NCBI GenBank assembly: GCA_025200525.1
Contig: CM045762.1
Span: 24,989,374-25,053,373, forward strand
Origin: Camellia lanceoleosa
Taxonomy: Eukaryota; Streptophyta; Magnoliopsida; Ericales; Theaceae
Length of the DNA stretch: 64,000 nucleotides
Reading direction: 5' to 3'
The notes beneath the pieces were generated by a model, which worked only from the letters and a program-made list of their open reading frames with translations, did no database searches and was not told the DNA's origin. Within the stretch, counting starts at the first letter, position 1, and each line of letters starts with the position of its first letter. Shown piece by piece: positions 34,455-46,124 of the stretch. The position numbers were made by a program, and so were the translations under genes.

Positions 34455-34965
34455 AGTGAAAATTTTCAAAAACTATTTTTGCAAACAATCAACGCTAACA
34501 AGCGTAGAACTTACCCTCGAGATACGCAACCTCGGATCGGAGGCAATGGGAAATTGCCCCTGGCTTAAAGAGGGGATAAGGCAACGGAAAGCTGCCCCTG
34601 GTTTAGACGGTAACTCAGGGCAACTTATGGCACTGCATGGCAACGGAAAGTTGCCCCTTGTTTGGATGATGCCGCGGCATGTCGTAAGCGAGTCCTCTGA
34701 GCGATGGTCGGACCTTCGGACGCAGAGGAGACGAAAATGGCTTGAATCAATATATGGACACAGTCACCTAGAAGGTGTTGGTGGTTTGGACTTCAAGATG
34801 AAGTTAGTCACGTAATTCCAGGTTGCTGCAATCAAGATATTGGATTCGAAAGAGGCAAAAGTGATCAAAACCATGACATGGACTGAGATGCTATGGAAGC
34901 GTTGGGGGCTGGACTTCAAGATGAAGCTGCCTACGTATCCCAAACATGGGAATCAAGCCTTACGT
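34455..34965 (-). other. Conserved non-coding segment of the Tat/Ogre type
   Basis: It has repeated words GGCAACGGAAAGCTGCCCC and GGACTTCAAGATGAAG, then GCTGCCTACGTATCCC and CTTACGTAGTTCC. I recall TACGTAGGCAGC-type strings from Ogre-like plant retroelements, which supports the family assignment. No coding capacity is visible. Confidence 0.45.
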
Positions 34966-36304
34966 AGTTCCGGTTAAGGTACACTCGGGTATTTTAACCT
35001 TCACTATTTAGGCTCTAATTTTTGCCAAGGCGCCTGTTGCAGGTTTTCGACCTTGCGAGCTTTGTTTTTCTTCCCTTCTTTTTTTTGCATTTTTTCTTTC
35101 TTTTCTTTCTTTTGTATTTTTTTGTATTATTTCTTTTTCTTTGCTCTAACTTTTGCCTGGGCCGCCCTTTCGGATTTTCGGCCCAGCGAGCCTCTCAAAG
35201 GGTAAAAGTGTAGCAAGCCCATGCCAAATGGTTTTGAGATTGAAACCTCTCCGTATCCAGGAGAACGACTGTTGTGTTGATTTGCAGAAAAGTCCATCAC
35301 GGTTACTTCTCGAGCTTTGCTTACTGGGATCTAATTTTCTTGATCGGGCTTTGATGCCCCTTGCTCGAGGGCTGCTTCAAATTGAGCCACACAGGCCTTA
35401 CACGGCAATTAATTGTTTTGAACAGATTCCAGGTTTGAAATAGATAGGTTGAATCTCGAGGCTGAGAGCGATCCTGGGCTGCACAATCTCAAGAGCGGTT
35501 CCACACAGGTCTTCGCGAGGCTTGCGCAAAATATTTTGTTTTTGAAATTTTTTTTAAGAAAGCGACGAATCGCTCGTGTTGAAGATAGTGTGGAACCAGT
35601 CTGGATCAGGCCAGGGTCCTTCTCAGTACTCACGCCGACAAGCATGATTTCATTCATTAAAAGCTTAGCAGGCCTCTCTTTCTCTCAAAATGATCAAAAT
35701 TTTGCAAATACCCGAGGAATTACTTCCTTTTCGTTTTTATCACCGCAGTGTTCGAAAAAGGGGTTTTATGAAAAACTTAGGTCATTGCAACGATGTTCAA
35801 GGCACAAGAGAGTAGGCGGAATGCACTGTCGTTCCATTCATATCCTCTGGCACGGCTGACTCAAATAGCAACAAGTACGGAACGTGATAGCCACAGCTGT
35901 TTCATTGAGATTTGTTGGTGAAACTGGCTCTTCGGCAGAAACAAACTCGAAAAGCAAAAACAACTATTTGAAAGACAAAACGGTGTTTGAGGGAACAACC
36001 CCGAAATCACCTGGTATACTATACAAAAGGCCGACTTATTCTGACAAGGCAGACTCTATAAGCAAAAAATGACTCAATATCTGAGAGGCAGACTCAAAAA
36101 CAAAACAAAAATGACTCGACACCCAAGTCGATTTACAAAATTAGCATTGGCGGTGCTCAAAAATGCGTGCCACGCCACATCCAAAAATGTACAGACCGCC
36201 CATGAGCGGTTCACCTTCGATTACATACTTGCGATATCTATGTCCTCGAAATCCAACAAGCGAGTGGTGGCGGACTTTCTTTGAGGTGGGGAGGATAACC
36301 GTTA
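34966..36304. other. Internal region of the Tat-like element, no gene recognised
   Basis: The sequence is unique-looking apart from T-rich runs near 35,070-35,140. It contains GAGCGATCCTGGGCTGCAC-like and CTGTGTGGAACC-like words that I cannot assign. No domain is visible in any frame. Confidence 0.35.
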
Positions 36305-37181
36305 TCAATCAAATCTTGCACCTCGTGCGAAGGCGGAAACAATTGTCGATGGCATGGCGATCTCTGGCGATGATGCAGTCTGAAGCATCATGTGGCGGGA
36401 GATTCTTCGGGAGGCTCGAGGCTCGAGGCTTAAGGTGTCCCCTTCGGCAAGGATCTGCAATGCCTTGGACAATGGCATATAGAGGCATGAAAGACCTGCG
36501 CCCTCGGCGGTATTTTGGAGTCTGAGCACTCTTGCTAGACGCACTAGCAAATGGATCGTGGTGCGGCCTTGGGTTTTGATCCTTTCGGATGCAAAGTGGA
36601 AGGAAGAAGCTGTTTTGGCATGGCGGGGCCTATCCGATTCTCGATTGTTGGAGCGCCCTCGCGAAGTGGAAAGCATCCTCCTGACTTTTGATATAACTGC
36701 GGATACTTGTTGCTTATTCATTCCGCCGGCTTTCAAAGCCTCTCATCCTGGCGGTTGTTCAATAGGGTCGACATCTGCCTTCATCTTACCTTTGTCTCGG
36801 CCTCGGCTGATTTTGGGTTTGGGTGGATGCTGACATATCATTGTTATAACTGGAGGCCATCTCCGGTTGGCTGAGTTCAATAACAATTCGGCCCAACAGC
36901 GGGGGTTCTTGGGGTACAAAGTTCCCGACGTACGATGCAGCTGGCGGTGAAATAGACATTCCATATGCAAGATCCGCCACAGATCTTTGGAGATCGCCTA
37001 TCATCCCCATTAGTTCAAAAGTAGTAGGCTCACGAGCCTGATATAGCTGAGGAGTCCAAATTGGATGTGCGGTAGGCGACCTAGGTGGATGCGGCGTGTT
37101 AACAGTAGTGTCATCTTGTGGGGTGGTTCCTTGACTCAGCGCGGCCGTCATGACCACAATTTCTTCTGAGTTCTGCGTCAT
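36305..37181 (-). pseudogene. Possible gag-like remnant of the Tat-like element
   Basis: The ATG at 37,181 opens 131 codons on the element's own strand, Pro/Thr-rich at first and then with a short helical segment LMGMIGDLQRSVADLAYG. A second open frame follows to 36,305. The position, about 700 bp inside the 5' LTR, is where gag or an upstream ORF would lie in an Ogre-like element. No zinc knuckle or known gag core is visible, so the call is weak. Confidence 0.3.
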
Positions 37182-37902
37182 GTTTAGTTTTGCCTCAGCG
37201 AGAAAAAGACACTAGCTATTCTGGTTCAACTCTCTGAATTTCTGAACTGAAACAGAAAACAAGCAGTATTTCAGCCCCAAACAGATCAAACACGGGTGTA
37301 GTCGAATAACTGCACTCTACTACTGAACACTGTTCCCCGAAGTCGCTGTTCAAAATACTGAATCTGATACCCACAGATACAACTGATTCTCAACAATACC
37401 ACTACTAGTGCCCTCAGGCCTGATGCTCAAACTTTGCAAACTGATATATGCGTTCCCCTGCAGAGATACACTCTAAAAGCACATAGCAGGTAAATGAGAG
37501 CCAATACACCCCTATGTTGGGGTAGGGTTTCCCTGTCCTATTTTGTCAGGAGCTAGGGTTTCACTATGCACGCGGCGGTTTCAAACAACCTAACATCGGG
37601 TAAGCAACCTGTCCTAGTTTGGAATGGTCACTATGGATCCGAATATGCACTAGGTCGAATGGTCGAAAAGGGTGCCCCGGTAAAACCGGGGTTTGTGTTC
37701 CCATGCTGTCAGAGCCCATAACCGGTTAGCCTTATGGTCATGCCTTGACAAGACAAGCCTCCGGCAAACCGTTCAGGAATGGCAGATGGCAAACACTGTG
37801 TCCTAGGCGCACCAATGCACATGCAATGCAAAGAAACACATAAGTGTAGTCAAAACAGGATATCACGAGTTCGAGTCAAGCTCTCTAAAGTCCCGGCCAG
37901 TC
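37182..37902 (-). other. 5' leader of the Tat-like element with degenerate primer site
   Basis: On the minus strand, just inside the LTR, the sequence reads GCGACTGGCCGGGACTTTAG then AGAGCTTGACTCG. It resembles the TGGCGACTCC...GGGACTTTAGAGAG leader that I recall from Ogre elements, with small losses. The LTR's expected terminal TCTACA is not recognisable here. Confidence 0.4.
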
Positions 37903-40653
37903 GCGAGAAGCATCCCAACGCCCGGGAGGTTAAGTCCCGTTCCGTTCATATTGGGGTCACTACAGTTCGGACTCGATTTGTGTCGGTTCATCTGAACCAA
38001 AGAGTCCAAATCGGCAAACCGTCGTTTGAGAAAGCAGATTTTTGAAAAGTAGTGCCAAACATGGATTGCTTTGCGGATTCTGAGTCGCCACCTAAATATT
38101 TAAAAAGGGGAAATTTAGGAAACCCTGACTCGGTGCCGAAGGCCACATGTCCGTCATCACCAAAGTGGTCTTGGCTCGGGAGCTTGGGTACGATCGGGGA
38201 AGGTCAGCTATGAGCACCCCCTTTCGCCCGGTCCGAAGACCGGCCTCTACTAACCGTGATATCCTGTTTTGAAAACCTTACATGCTCTTATTCCAATTAT
38301 TAGCCTAGAATTACTATGTTATGCGTGCAACAAACAAGTATAGACTAGATTGCCTAATTTGGAAATAAACATTGCATATCCATTCGTTTTGAAAATGCTT
38401 TGGAATTTGCTACTCGCAAGTAGGCTAAAACACGGATTTCAATGAGTTTTCCCAACTCAAGCAATCCAACCTCCACCCACAGGCATTCAAACAGTTTATC
38501 TCACATAAGCATTTAGCCGCATGGTAAGCATACTGTCATGGCAACATTCACACGCATGTGGTATGCTAAAGCGTAAATACTTACATCGTACTCCGTGCCA
38601 AAACAAAAACTAGTTAGCAAACATGCGTGTCCTAGTTCATGTTAAGTGGCTAATGCAACACATGCAAGGATGTAATCTAGAGTAGGCTCGGCTAACCCTA
38701 AAGATGGCATGTGAAATGCAATCGTTTGATGCGTATTCAATTTGGAATTGAAAATACAATGCGGTTTGTATGATGTCCGAGCCGGTGCATGTAAACAAAT
38801 GCATGGATGCACGCATGCATTGCATAAGGTATGCTAAAATAAGTATGCCCTAATCTACCATCAAAGCGGGTAAATAAAGGGATAGAAAGAAATGGGGTTT
38901 GGAAGACATACACCCACTCACACACACTTATTACAAATTTGCCCTTACTCGGAGGGACCAAAGAATATACGAATAACTAATTAACTCATAAGCTAATTAA
39001 TTATTACAAATCAACTAAATTAATTAAATAAATTAATTAATCTAATTAAACGATAAATCGCCTCGGGATGAGGGCCAAATGCAGTGGCTTCGGGGCTGGC
39101 TCGAATCGCCTTTGCCATGCACGGATTGCCTCTGTTTCCCCTGCTATCCTCCTCTAAAAATTGCCAAAATCCCAGGAGTGCCTCTCAGGGCACTGGGGAG
39201 TACTACCGGCTGGGGTAGAGCAACACCGGCTGAGTAAGGAGGCCATCGGCACTAGACTTATCAATCGGCTGCCAATTGACTGCCGGTCGGCACTAAACAG
39301 TCTTGGCCGGACAAAATACGCAAAACCGCAACTCACAATGAGAGGACAACAACATGCATGGCAATATAATTTAAGCCATTTATGCACCAAACACATCCCT
39401 TATCATGTTAGTGACTCAAAGGGGCATGTGCCTCGATTCTCGGACCGCCAATCACGCATTTCTATGCATGATGGCCCTAAGAACCAAGGATGTAACTTCA
39501 CTTTCAAATGCATGCAAACCAAGTAAACATGAAAGGGTGCCAAACCTCTATCATTTTCATCTCAAGAGGCCAAGCATACATGCTTATGCAATGCAACTCT
39601 AAGCATGTTATCTAGCATGCAACATGAACAATGCGAGCAAGCTAAACATGTTAGGCATACCACCTAAGCAAAGAGGCATATAAACCAAGCAATGGAGTGG
39701 ACTAGAACATGAATCAGACTACTCCTAATTGGCCTAAAATCAGTGGCCAAAGTGCCTAGAAATGGAGACTAAACACACACACACACACACATGCAAGTGT
39801 TATGGTCCAAACCCAAGGCATAAACATGGCAACCCCCAAGCACACTTGGAGATACCAAACAAGGACAACAAACACACATTGTAAAGCTCTGAAAATCATG
39901 CAAAACATGATGCCAAATCATGCAACAAAACAAGCCAAACAAAGCATGCAAATGGTCTACGGTTCAAAGCAAATCAATGAGGCTTTGAACCACACTTAGC
40001 ACAACCACACATGGCAATACTTAAGCACTTAAAAATAGAGTTTTAACACATAAAACTAAGCCTAAAGGACCACCTAGATGGCATCAAGATGACATGAATC
40101 CAAAGGCATGCATTAAAGCCAAAACATGGAGCATTTAACACATACTCTTAAAGCATTAAAGAGGCATGCTAAGCAATCAAACAAACATGTATGAAGGACT
40201 GAAATAGCATGCAAAATGGTTCCAAACCGTCAAAAATGAAGCAAGCAAGGCATGCTACACACTCATGCTCTTAAGGCCAACAAGCCCAATGCAAAGAGGC
40301 TATATTAAACATGCTATGGTTGGCTCAAACAACATGAGACAGACCTAAAACATGGAAATATGAGCACAAAAACTTCACAAATGCAAGCCTAAAACATGCT
40401 AGAAGCTAAGGCATACAACCTAGGCATGTTAGAGGATCAAAAGGCATTACAAGGCAACTATGCTAAGCATGCATAAGGGACCTAAACCAACTTAGAAACA
40501 TGTTATATCATGGCAATATAAGCATGAAAAACAAACCAAACATGTTCAACACACACTTAAGCACGAGCTCCCTCAAGAAGCCAAATCTTGCCCTTTTCAA
40601 GGACATCAAGGAGAGGGGGTGGTCCTCTCCTTCTTGAGACTCTAAGGCATCAT

Positions 40654-40691
40654 CTTCACCACTGAAATCCCTCAAGATTTCAGTGGTGAAG
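40654..40691. repeat. Perfect hairpin in the 5' LTR
   Basis: Arm CTTCACCACTGAAATC, loop CCTCAA, then the exact reverse complement. The version in the other LTR has two mismatches. Confidence 0.75.
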
Positions 40692-41242
40692 AGATCCTAA
40701 CACCAAAGTCTCGGATCTCTCACAAAATGGTACAAAGAAGGGCCTTTTCAAGGCCTAAGGGTGGTCAAACCTACCCAAACCACCAAGCACTCTTAATAAA
40801 CAATAAAGAGGCTTAAAAAACAGAACTTTTATGTGTTATAGACTAAGCATAAAAACTGTTTTAAACTAGGCAAAAATGGAATGCAAAAATGAGGTAAATA
40901 AAGTAAGTTTCTTACCCTTGTTGACCCTCTTCACAAATGTTGAAGTGGTTGCCTCCTTGAGCTCCAAACCAGTCAAGAACACCAAGAACAAGCCCTTAGA
41001 ACCTCTGTCCAAAGGGGAAGGTGAAACATTAGGTGTTTGTGTGCAATAGTAAGGCACAAAACACCTAGACTAACAAAAGAGGGATAGAGATAGAATAGAT
41101 ATGGAATTTCTAACCTAAACCAGAGCTTCTCCCCTATCTAAAAATGGCTAAGTCTCTCAAGAACTTCAACCCTTGAGTCAAGAGAAGAGGTCTCTCTTGT
41201 ATAGGCACCAAACTTACAAGTTAAGCAAGCCTAAGGGCTCAT

Positions 41243-41266
41243 CCCTCCATACACGTGTATGGAGGG
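41243..41266. repeat. 24-bp perfect palindrome with CACGTG core, second LTR copy
   Basis: It is identical to the palindrome at 26,122-26,145, with CCCTCCATACAC as half-site. Confidence 0.8.
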
Positions 41267-41656
41267 GAGCAAAAAGTGATCTTGTCTAAAATATCTCGAT
41301 AAAGCAACAGTGATTTGATCGGCAAAATGGTCATTTTGCCATAAAGAGTGCCGACCGGCACAAAATAGTGCCGACCAGCACAATATAGTGCCGATGGCAA
41401 CACCAACCAGCCGATGGCCTCTAGCCACTGCCGGTGGTGTGTGGGGATGCCTCAAAAAGCATTCCCTGCCCCTCCAAGGCAAAACAACAGTGTTTGGTGC
41501 AAAACCAGACACAAAACGGTCAAGTTTGGAGGTCCTGAGGCGAGGCGCGTAGCCGAGAACTCCGGGAACTCCAAACAAACACAAACATGGATAATCACCG
41601 AGTGTTCCAACGGTGACGTCCAAGTCTTGAGGACGGTCAAAAATGGGGTGTCTACA

Positions 41657-43526
41657 TCTTCACAAGTTGATCATCTCTTAAAGCTTTAGCTACATGATCT
41701 TCATCTTCTTTAGTTTCCAAATTTTCCTCTATGTCCAATGTATCTTCTTCCTCATCATTGCGAATGAGTTCCATTTCTTCTCTGGAAATGGGCTTCAATT
41801 CATTGTGATTTACCTGCATTTGAAAAATAAAAAAAGAAAAAAAGTCAGCAATGAAGCAAATTTTAAACACTAGAGTAAAATTTTACTCTGTTTCAAAGTA
41901 AAAGTTTACTTTGATTGTAAGTAAACTTTTACTCTGTTCAAAAGTAATTAAAATTTTACTTTGATTGTAAGTAAAAGTTTACTCTGAATGTAAGTAAACT
42001 TTTACTCTGATTTAAAGTAAACTTTTTCTCTGTTCAAGAGTAAGTAAAATTTTACTCTGATTTTAAGAAAACTTTTACTCTGTTCACGATTAAGTAAAAT
42101 TTTACTTTGTTTCAAAGTAAAATTTTACTCTGGTTGTAAGTAAAAGTTTACTCTGATTATATGTAAACTTTTACTCTGTTCAAGAGTAAGTAAAATTTTA
42201 CTGAATTTCAAAGTAAAAGTTTACTCTGATTGTAAGTAAACTTTTACTCTGCTCAAGACTATGTAAAATTTTACTCTGTTTTAAAGTAAAAGTTTACTCT
42301 GACTGTAAATAAACTTTTATTCTAATTTTAAGTAAACTTTTACTTTATTCAAGAGTAAGATTTTATTATGTAAGTATAATTTTAAGCAAAGTGAACCAGT
42401 AAGGCTGAGTTTGGAGAGATGATACCTCTTCGGGCTTTAGTGTTTGCAATGACCTCTTCATTAGCTTTTTCCTCAATGTTGATAAGTCCCATCGAAGCAG
42501 CCTTGGACACAAATTTTTTCCTTGAGGTTGAATGAGGGTAGTATGCTCGCATAACCAGTACTATAAAATAAGAAATCGAAATTAGTTAATTCTCTAAAGA
42601 TAGATTGTGTAATATTTCAAGTAATTCAATTTACTTACCAAAAGAAGAAGTACACATCCAGTTACATTTTCAGGACTTCCTAATAAAGAATGGATTGAAG
42701 TAGTCAACATGGATGCAATTGCAGTCGACCATGCATATGAATTCATCATTTCCAAATCTTCTACAAGGGTGACAAAAGCCCATCCAACTGTTAGACCAGT
42801 TGTTGGTAATAGCAAAGTTGCCATAACAAATAAACACATTATTCGTGCAACATTCTCAACATCAACTGTCGTTGTGCCTTCCAATGCATTTCCTAATGCC
42901 TCTTGTAAACTCTTTACGGATATTCTTGATATATTACGAAACCTTCTCTGCACAAAAGGTGATTCTTGTTTCTTCCCATATGAGACATCTACTTTTTTCG
43001 TTCCCGATTTTATCCCAAAAATCAAAGTAACATCACTGTCCCGTATGTCACACGTTTTCCCCCCAAGCTTAAATCCCTTTGCATAAAAGTCATAAGATTT
43101 GATCACATCCATGACATTATTGTCAACTTTCTTGAACTTCTTTAACACCACATCATCTTTCTTCCAAAAAGATTTAAACAACATCCCAAAAGGTGTTCTC
43201 TCAAGGGCAGTAATGTGTCTTTTAGTGAACCTCTCGCATTAGGTTTATCAATTAAACAACATTTGACCTATATTGTTTCACATAGTTCTCCCTCTCCCGT
43301 ACTCCATGTACAATATTCAACTTCGAAGGTTTTGTTGTTGAAGGCATTAGACTGCTTTCATTGCAGCCTTCATCATCACTAACATTGGATTGAACTTCTT
43401 TTCTACTTTTCTTCTTTTTTTTAAGGACTTTCTTCTTTTGTATAACCGTTGGTGAAACTTCAAAATCATCATCATCATCATCATCATCATTATCATCACC
43501 ACATTTGCTTCTTGTAACAACCATTT
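41657..43526 (-). pseudogene. Ulp1-type gene, 5' half (N-terminal exons), disrupted
   Basis: The ATG near 43,524 begins MVVTRSK, then an Asp run and a Lys-rich region to 43,252. The next exon, in frame from about 43,240, runs to about 42,594 and includes DVTLIFGI and ARIMCLFVMATLLLPTTGL, a segment conserved in plant Ulp1-family and mobile-element proteins. Exon 42,560-42,426 starts YWLCEHT and contains RLLRWDLSTL, with TATAG acceptor and GTATC donor. Exon 41,813 onward (acceptor TGCAG) is acidic and ends ...DDQLVK at the Tat-element edge. The same reading frame resumes across the element at 11,771. A stop or frameshift lies between the first two exons near 43,245. The family label is from memory of conserved strings. 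Confidence 0.7.
41875..42370. repeat. Palindromic minisatellite AGTAAAATTTTACT, intron cluster
   Basis: About 14 units of 30-40 bp are built from AAGTAAAATTTTACTCTG and AAGTAAACTTTTACTCTG. The cluster fills the intron between the exons at 42,426 and 41,813. Its core is self-complementary, so a transcript could fold into many hairpins. Confidence 0.85.
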
Positions 43527-43619
43527 TAAAACACTAAAAAGTTTCCCTATATCAACAGTGTAACATTTTACTTTAAACAACAAAGTGACGAAACAAATAA
43601 GCACTAAAGAAAATGCACA

Positions 43620-44075
43620 AGCATTGTAATGAGACAGTAAAGTTTTACTCTGTTTGGAAGTAAAACTTTACTTTTATTGAAAGTAAAATTTTACTCTGAT
43701 TGGAAGTAAAATTTTACTCTAAACAATATACCCTCGGAAATAAACAAAAAACACATACAAAGTTTATAGAACCAAGAATCAAGAAAACCTCGTCTCAATT
43801 TTGACTATACGCAACACAGTTATGAAATTAACATGTACAATTCACATTCGAACCGAAATCAGAGAAATGACGAAACTACAATCACATTCACATACAGAAA
43901 TAGGTACATATATATGTATAATCTATTCATATACAAATTGATACGCACATTTATGTAATGAGCAAAGGCTAGAGTTAAAGTAAAATCTTACTCTGTATAT
44001 AAGTAAAACTTGACTCTCATTGTAAATAAAATTTTACTCTAGTTGGAAGTAAAATTTTACTCTGAAAAATTCATG
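43620..44075. repeat. Palindromic minisatellite AGTAAAATTTTACT, 5' cluster
   Basis: About eight copies of AAGTAAAATTTTACTCTG and variants lie in two groups (43,635-43,720 and 43,975-44,065), upstream of the first ATG of the minus-strand Ulp1-type gene. Confidence 0.8.
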
Positions 44076-44934
44076 AAGCAAGTGAATTTGAAAGCATTGA
44101 AATTGCAGGACCAAAACACTACAAAAATCAAAGCAACGAAATTGAAGCAGAATTGCATATACCGTTCCGAAATACGTAAATTAGTTTTCAAAATTTTTAT
44201 ACCTTAACATTCTCACATGATTTAGTAATTTAAAGTATTTTAAACTAGTGACAAAAATTTTAGAACAGATGATCCTTAGTGTAACCCAAATTCCAAAATC
44301 TACTCACCCTAATGCAACAATGAAAAAAAGAAAAGAAAAAAACAAGTGTATTAAAATCACTGACCTTTGTATTTTTGTTAGAATAACATTTTGTTATAAA
44401 TCAAACAACAATTTTTCAGTAGTACTGATTCAACACACACATTACCAAAGTTAATCCTACCCCATACCATGCCAACGTAATCTCATACACCACTCCCAAA
44501 ATGAAAACAAATCCAGACAGACTTTATAATATTGAAAAACTAGCAGAAACGGGAAAAAATCACCTGCAAAATGTGTGTCTACGAGAGAGAGTAAAGCATA
44601 ATGCGGAGTTTGATTCGAGCGCAAGCGACGAACCTGTAACGTTGCAGGGGTAGAAAGACGAAGTAACTCTAGAGAGCGAGAGTAATGAGACTTAGAGAAA
44701 GGTTTCAATCGATGCTAGGGTTTTCGAATGATGATATTCAGAGGAGGGTTTTCAATCGATGAAACAGAGTGAGGGGAGAGAAACGGTACAATTGTTTCAT
44801 ATTTCCCCACTTATATGGAAGGGCATTTCAGTCAGTTGATTATATTTTTTTAATTAAGGGGCTTTTGGGGCCAGTGTTTTATTCCGTGGGTTTCACACAA
44901 AATAGGTCTAATGGGAGGGGCTTTTCACCAAAAA
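44076..44934 (-). promoter_or_regulatory. Probable 5' UTR and promoter side of the Ulp1-type gene
   Basis: There is no open frame of note. The purine-rich stretch AGAGAGAG and TCTAGAGAGCG near 44,580-44,700 resembles a plant 5' leader on the minus strand, with a possible intron between it and the first coding exon. No TATA box was assigned with confidence. Confidence 0.3.
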
Positions 44935-45325
44935 TCCCATCTAAATTTGGCCTGGTCTGGCTCAGCCCGGCCCACTCGGGCCTGGGCTCAAGTCGGCCCA
45001 TGTCGGGCCTTGTGGGCTTCCACCAGAATTTAGGCTGGCCCACAAGGTATTCGAGTCTCAGGCTGGGTCGATGGGCCTGGACTTGGGCTCAGGCTTGGGC
45101 CAGAGTTGAACAAGACTTGAACATTTTTTAAAATTTTTTTCACTAAATTTTTTTTTTCCACAAAAAATGACATTGGGCCTTGAGCGGCCCGGGACTCGGG
45201 TCAAGTTTTGAGTGGGCTTTGAACGGGCCGATAGGTCGGGTTTCAAAATGATGGCTCAAGCCCAGACCTAGAGTCTCGGGCTGTGTTCGAGCCCAGACTT
45301 AAGGGCCATTTTTACACTCCTAGAT
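44935..45325. repeat. GGGC-rich dispersed repeat, possibly a truncated hAT-type element
   Basis: GC-rich degenerate words (CGGGCCTGGGCTC, GGGCTTGGGCC) fill the stretch. The right edge GGCCATTTTTACACTCCTA reads TAGGAGTGTAAAAATGGCC in reverse, like hAT-type ends. No matching left end or target duplication was found. Confidence 0.4.
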
Positions 45326-46120
45326 ACATTACAAAAATATTATTAATTTTTTTAATATATATTTTCATCAATGTATGACTATATAAAATCAATTATATTA
45401 TATTATATTATATGTCTTTATATAATGCACGTCTTTTCTCTCTTCTTTTATTTTGCAATCTCAATGCAGGGCAATTCCGATAAAGTTTGTGTATTTTTAA
45501 GCCTTATAAGTTATTTATCATCTTGGGTTGTAAAACAAATTTTTTAAAATTCAATTATAAAACCATACACGTCAAGCATTTCCGTACGTGTCCCATTATC
45601 ATTCCTATTTAGATAAATGTGGAACCCCAAAAATATTGTATTATCTTACATGAATTTTCGTTATTATTATTTATAATTATGTAATTCTACCCATGTGGAG
45701 AAGGCATGTCAATATTATGTAAGAGCTTTCAGGAAGGCACCAGACATAGCATGAGTTAAAAAAGAGTGGTAGAGGTATATGTCCATGCACTTCATGCACA
45801 TTCACCCCGCCACCCCAATTTATGCCATTGAATTCTCTTCCCCACCAACCTTGCGTTCCCTTCCTAGCTCATCTACTCTCCATCTCACACTTCCAGATTC
45901 CTTGGTCATCCAATTTAGGATCAGTAAGTCTAATAACATATAATTAAATTAAATACAAAATTGGGAAAATTATTTAGAAGTCCTATTAGGGAGACTTGTG
46001 CTACATTTGGTCCCACAAAAAAACTTATGTTCCCATAAGTCCTATGAGAAGTTTCTTGACATATTTACCCTCAATATTAGTTGTTAATATCATAATTAAT
46101 AATAAAACCATATATAGGGA
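45326..46120. other. Intergenic, nothing recognised
   Basis: AT-rich sequence without a plausible exon, repeat array or element end. Confidence 0.4.
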
Positions 46121-46124
46121 AATT

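Larger units (their letters stand above)
11772..41656 (-). mobile_element. Tat/Ogre-like Ty3/Gypsy derivative with antisense PMD gene, gag-pol mostly lost
   Basis: The outer ends are TGTAGA at 11,772 and TCTACA at 41,656. Flanking 5-mers CCTTC (11,767-11,771) and TCTTC (41,657-41,661) are a 4/5 target duplication. Two LTRs of about 3.75 kb bound an 11.4-kb internal region. On the minus strand, a purine tract AAAGAGGGGC sits just before the 3' LTR, and near 37,900-37,870 a degenerate GCGACT...GGGACTTTAGAG segment resembles the Ogre-type primer site and leader; this sets the orientation. I find no RT, integrase or protease, only a possible gag-like remnant at 36.3-37.2 kb and the opposite-strand PMD gene. 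It is therefore non-autonomous. Its 3' LTR contains viral copy B. The Tat/Ogre assignment is from recalled sequence style. Confidence 0.8.
37903..41656 (-). repeat. 5' LTR of the Tat-like element, uninterrupted (empty site for viral copy B)
   Basis: About 3.75 kb aligns with 11,772-14,934 plus 25,935-26,521. The outer end is TCTACA at 41,656 (TGTAGACACC on the element strand); the inner end is diverged. The site matching the viral insertion is near 41,030-41,065 and holds an uninterrupted stretch of about 40 bp bounded by AGGTGTTT and AAACACCT. Many small differences from the other LTR show that the element is not very recent. Confidence 0.88.

Noticed and set aside
42709..43086. 125-codon plus-strand frame
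   Set aside because: It is the antisense shadow of the exon at 43,240-42,594.
44114..44132. CACTACAAAAATC as the end of a CACTA transposon
   Set aside because: There is no matching TAGTG end, no 3-bp duplication, and the orientation does not fit the neighbouring gene.
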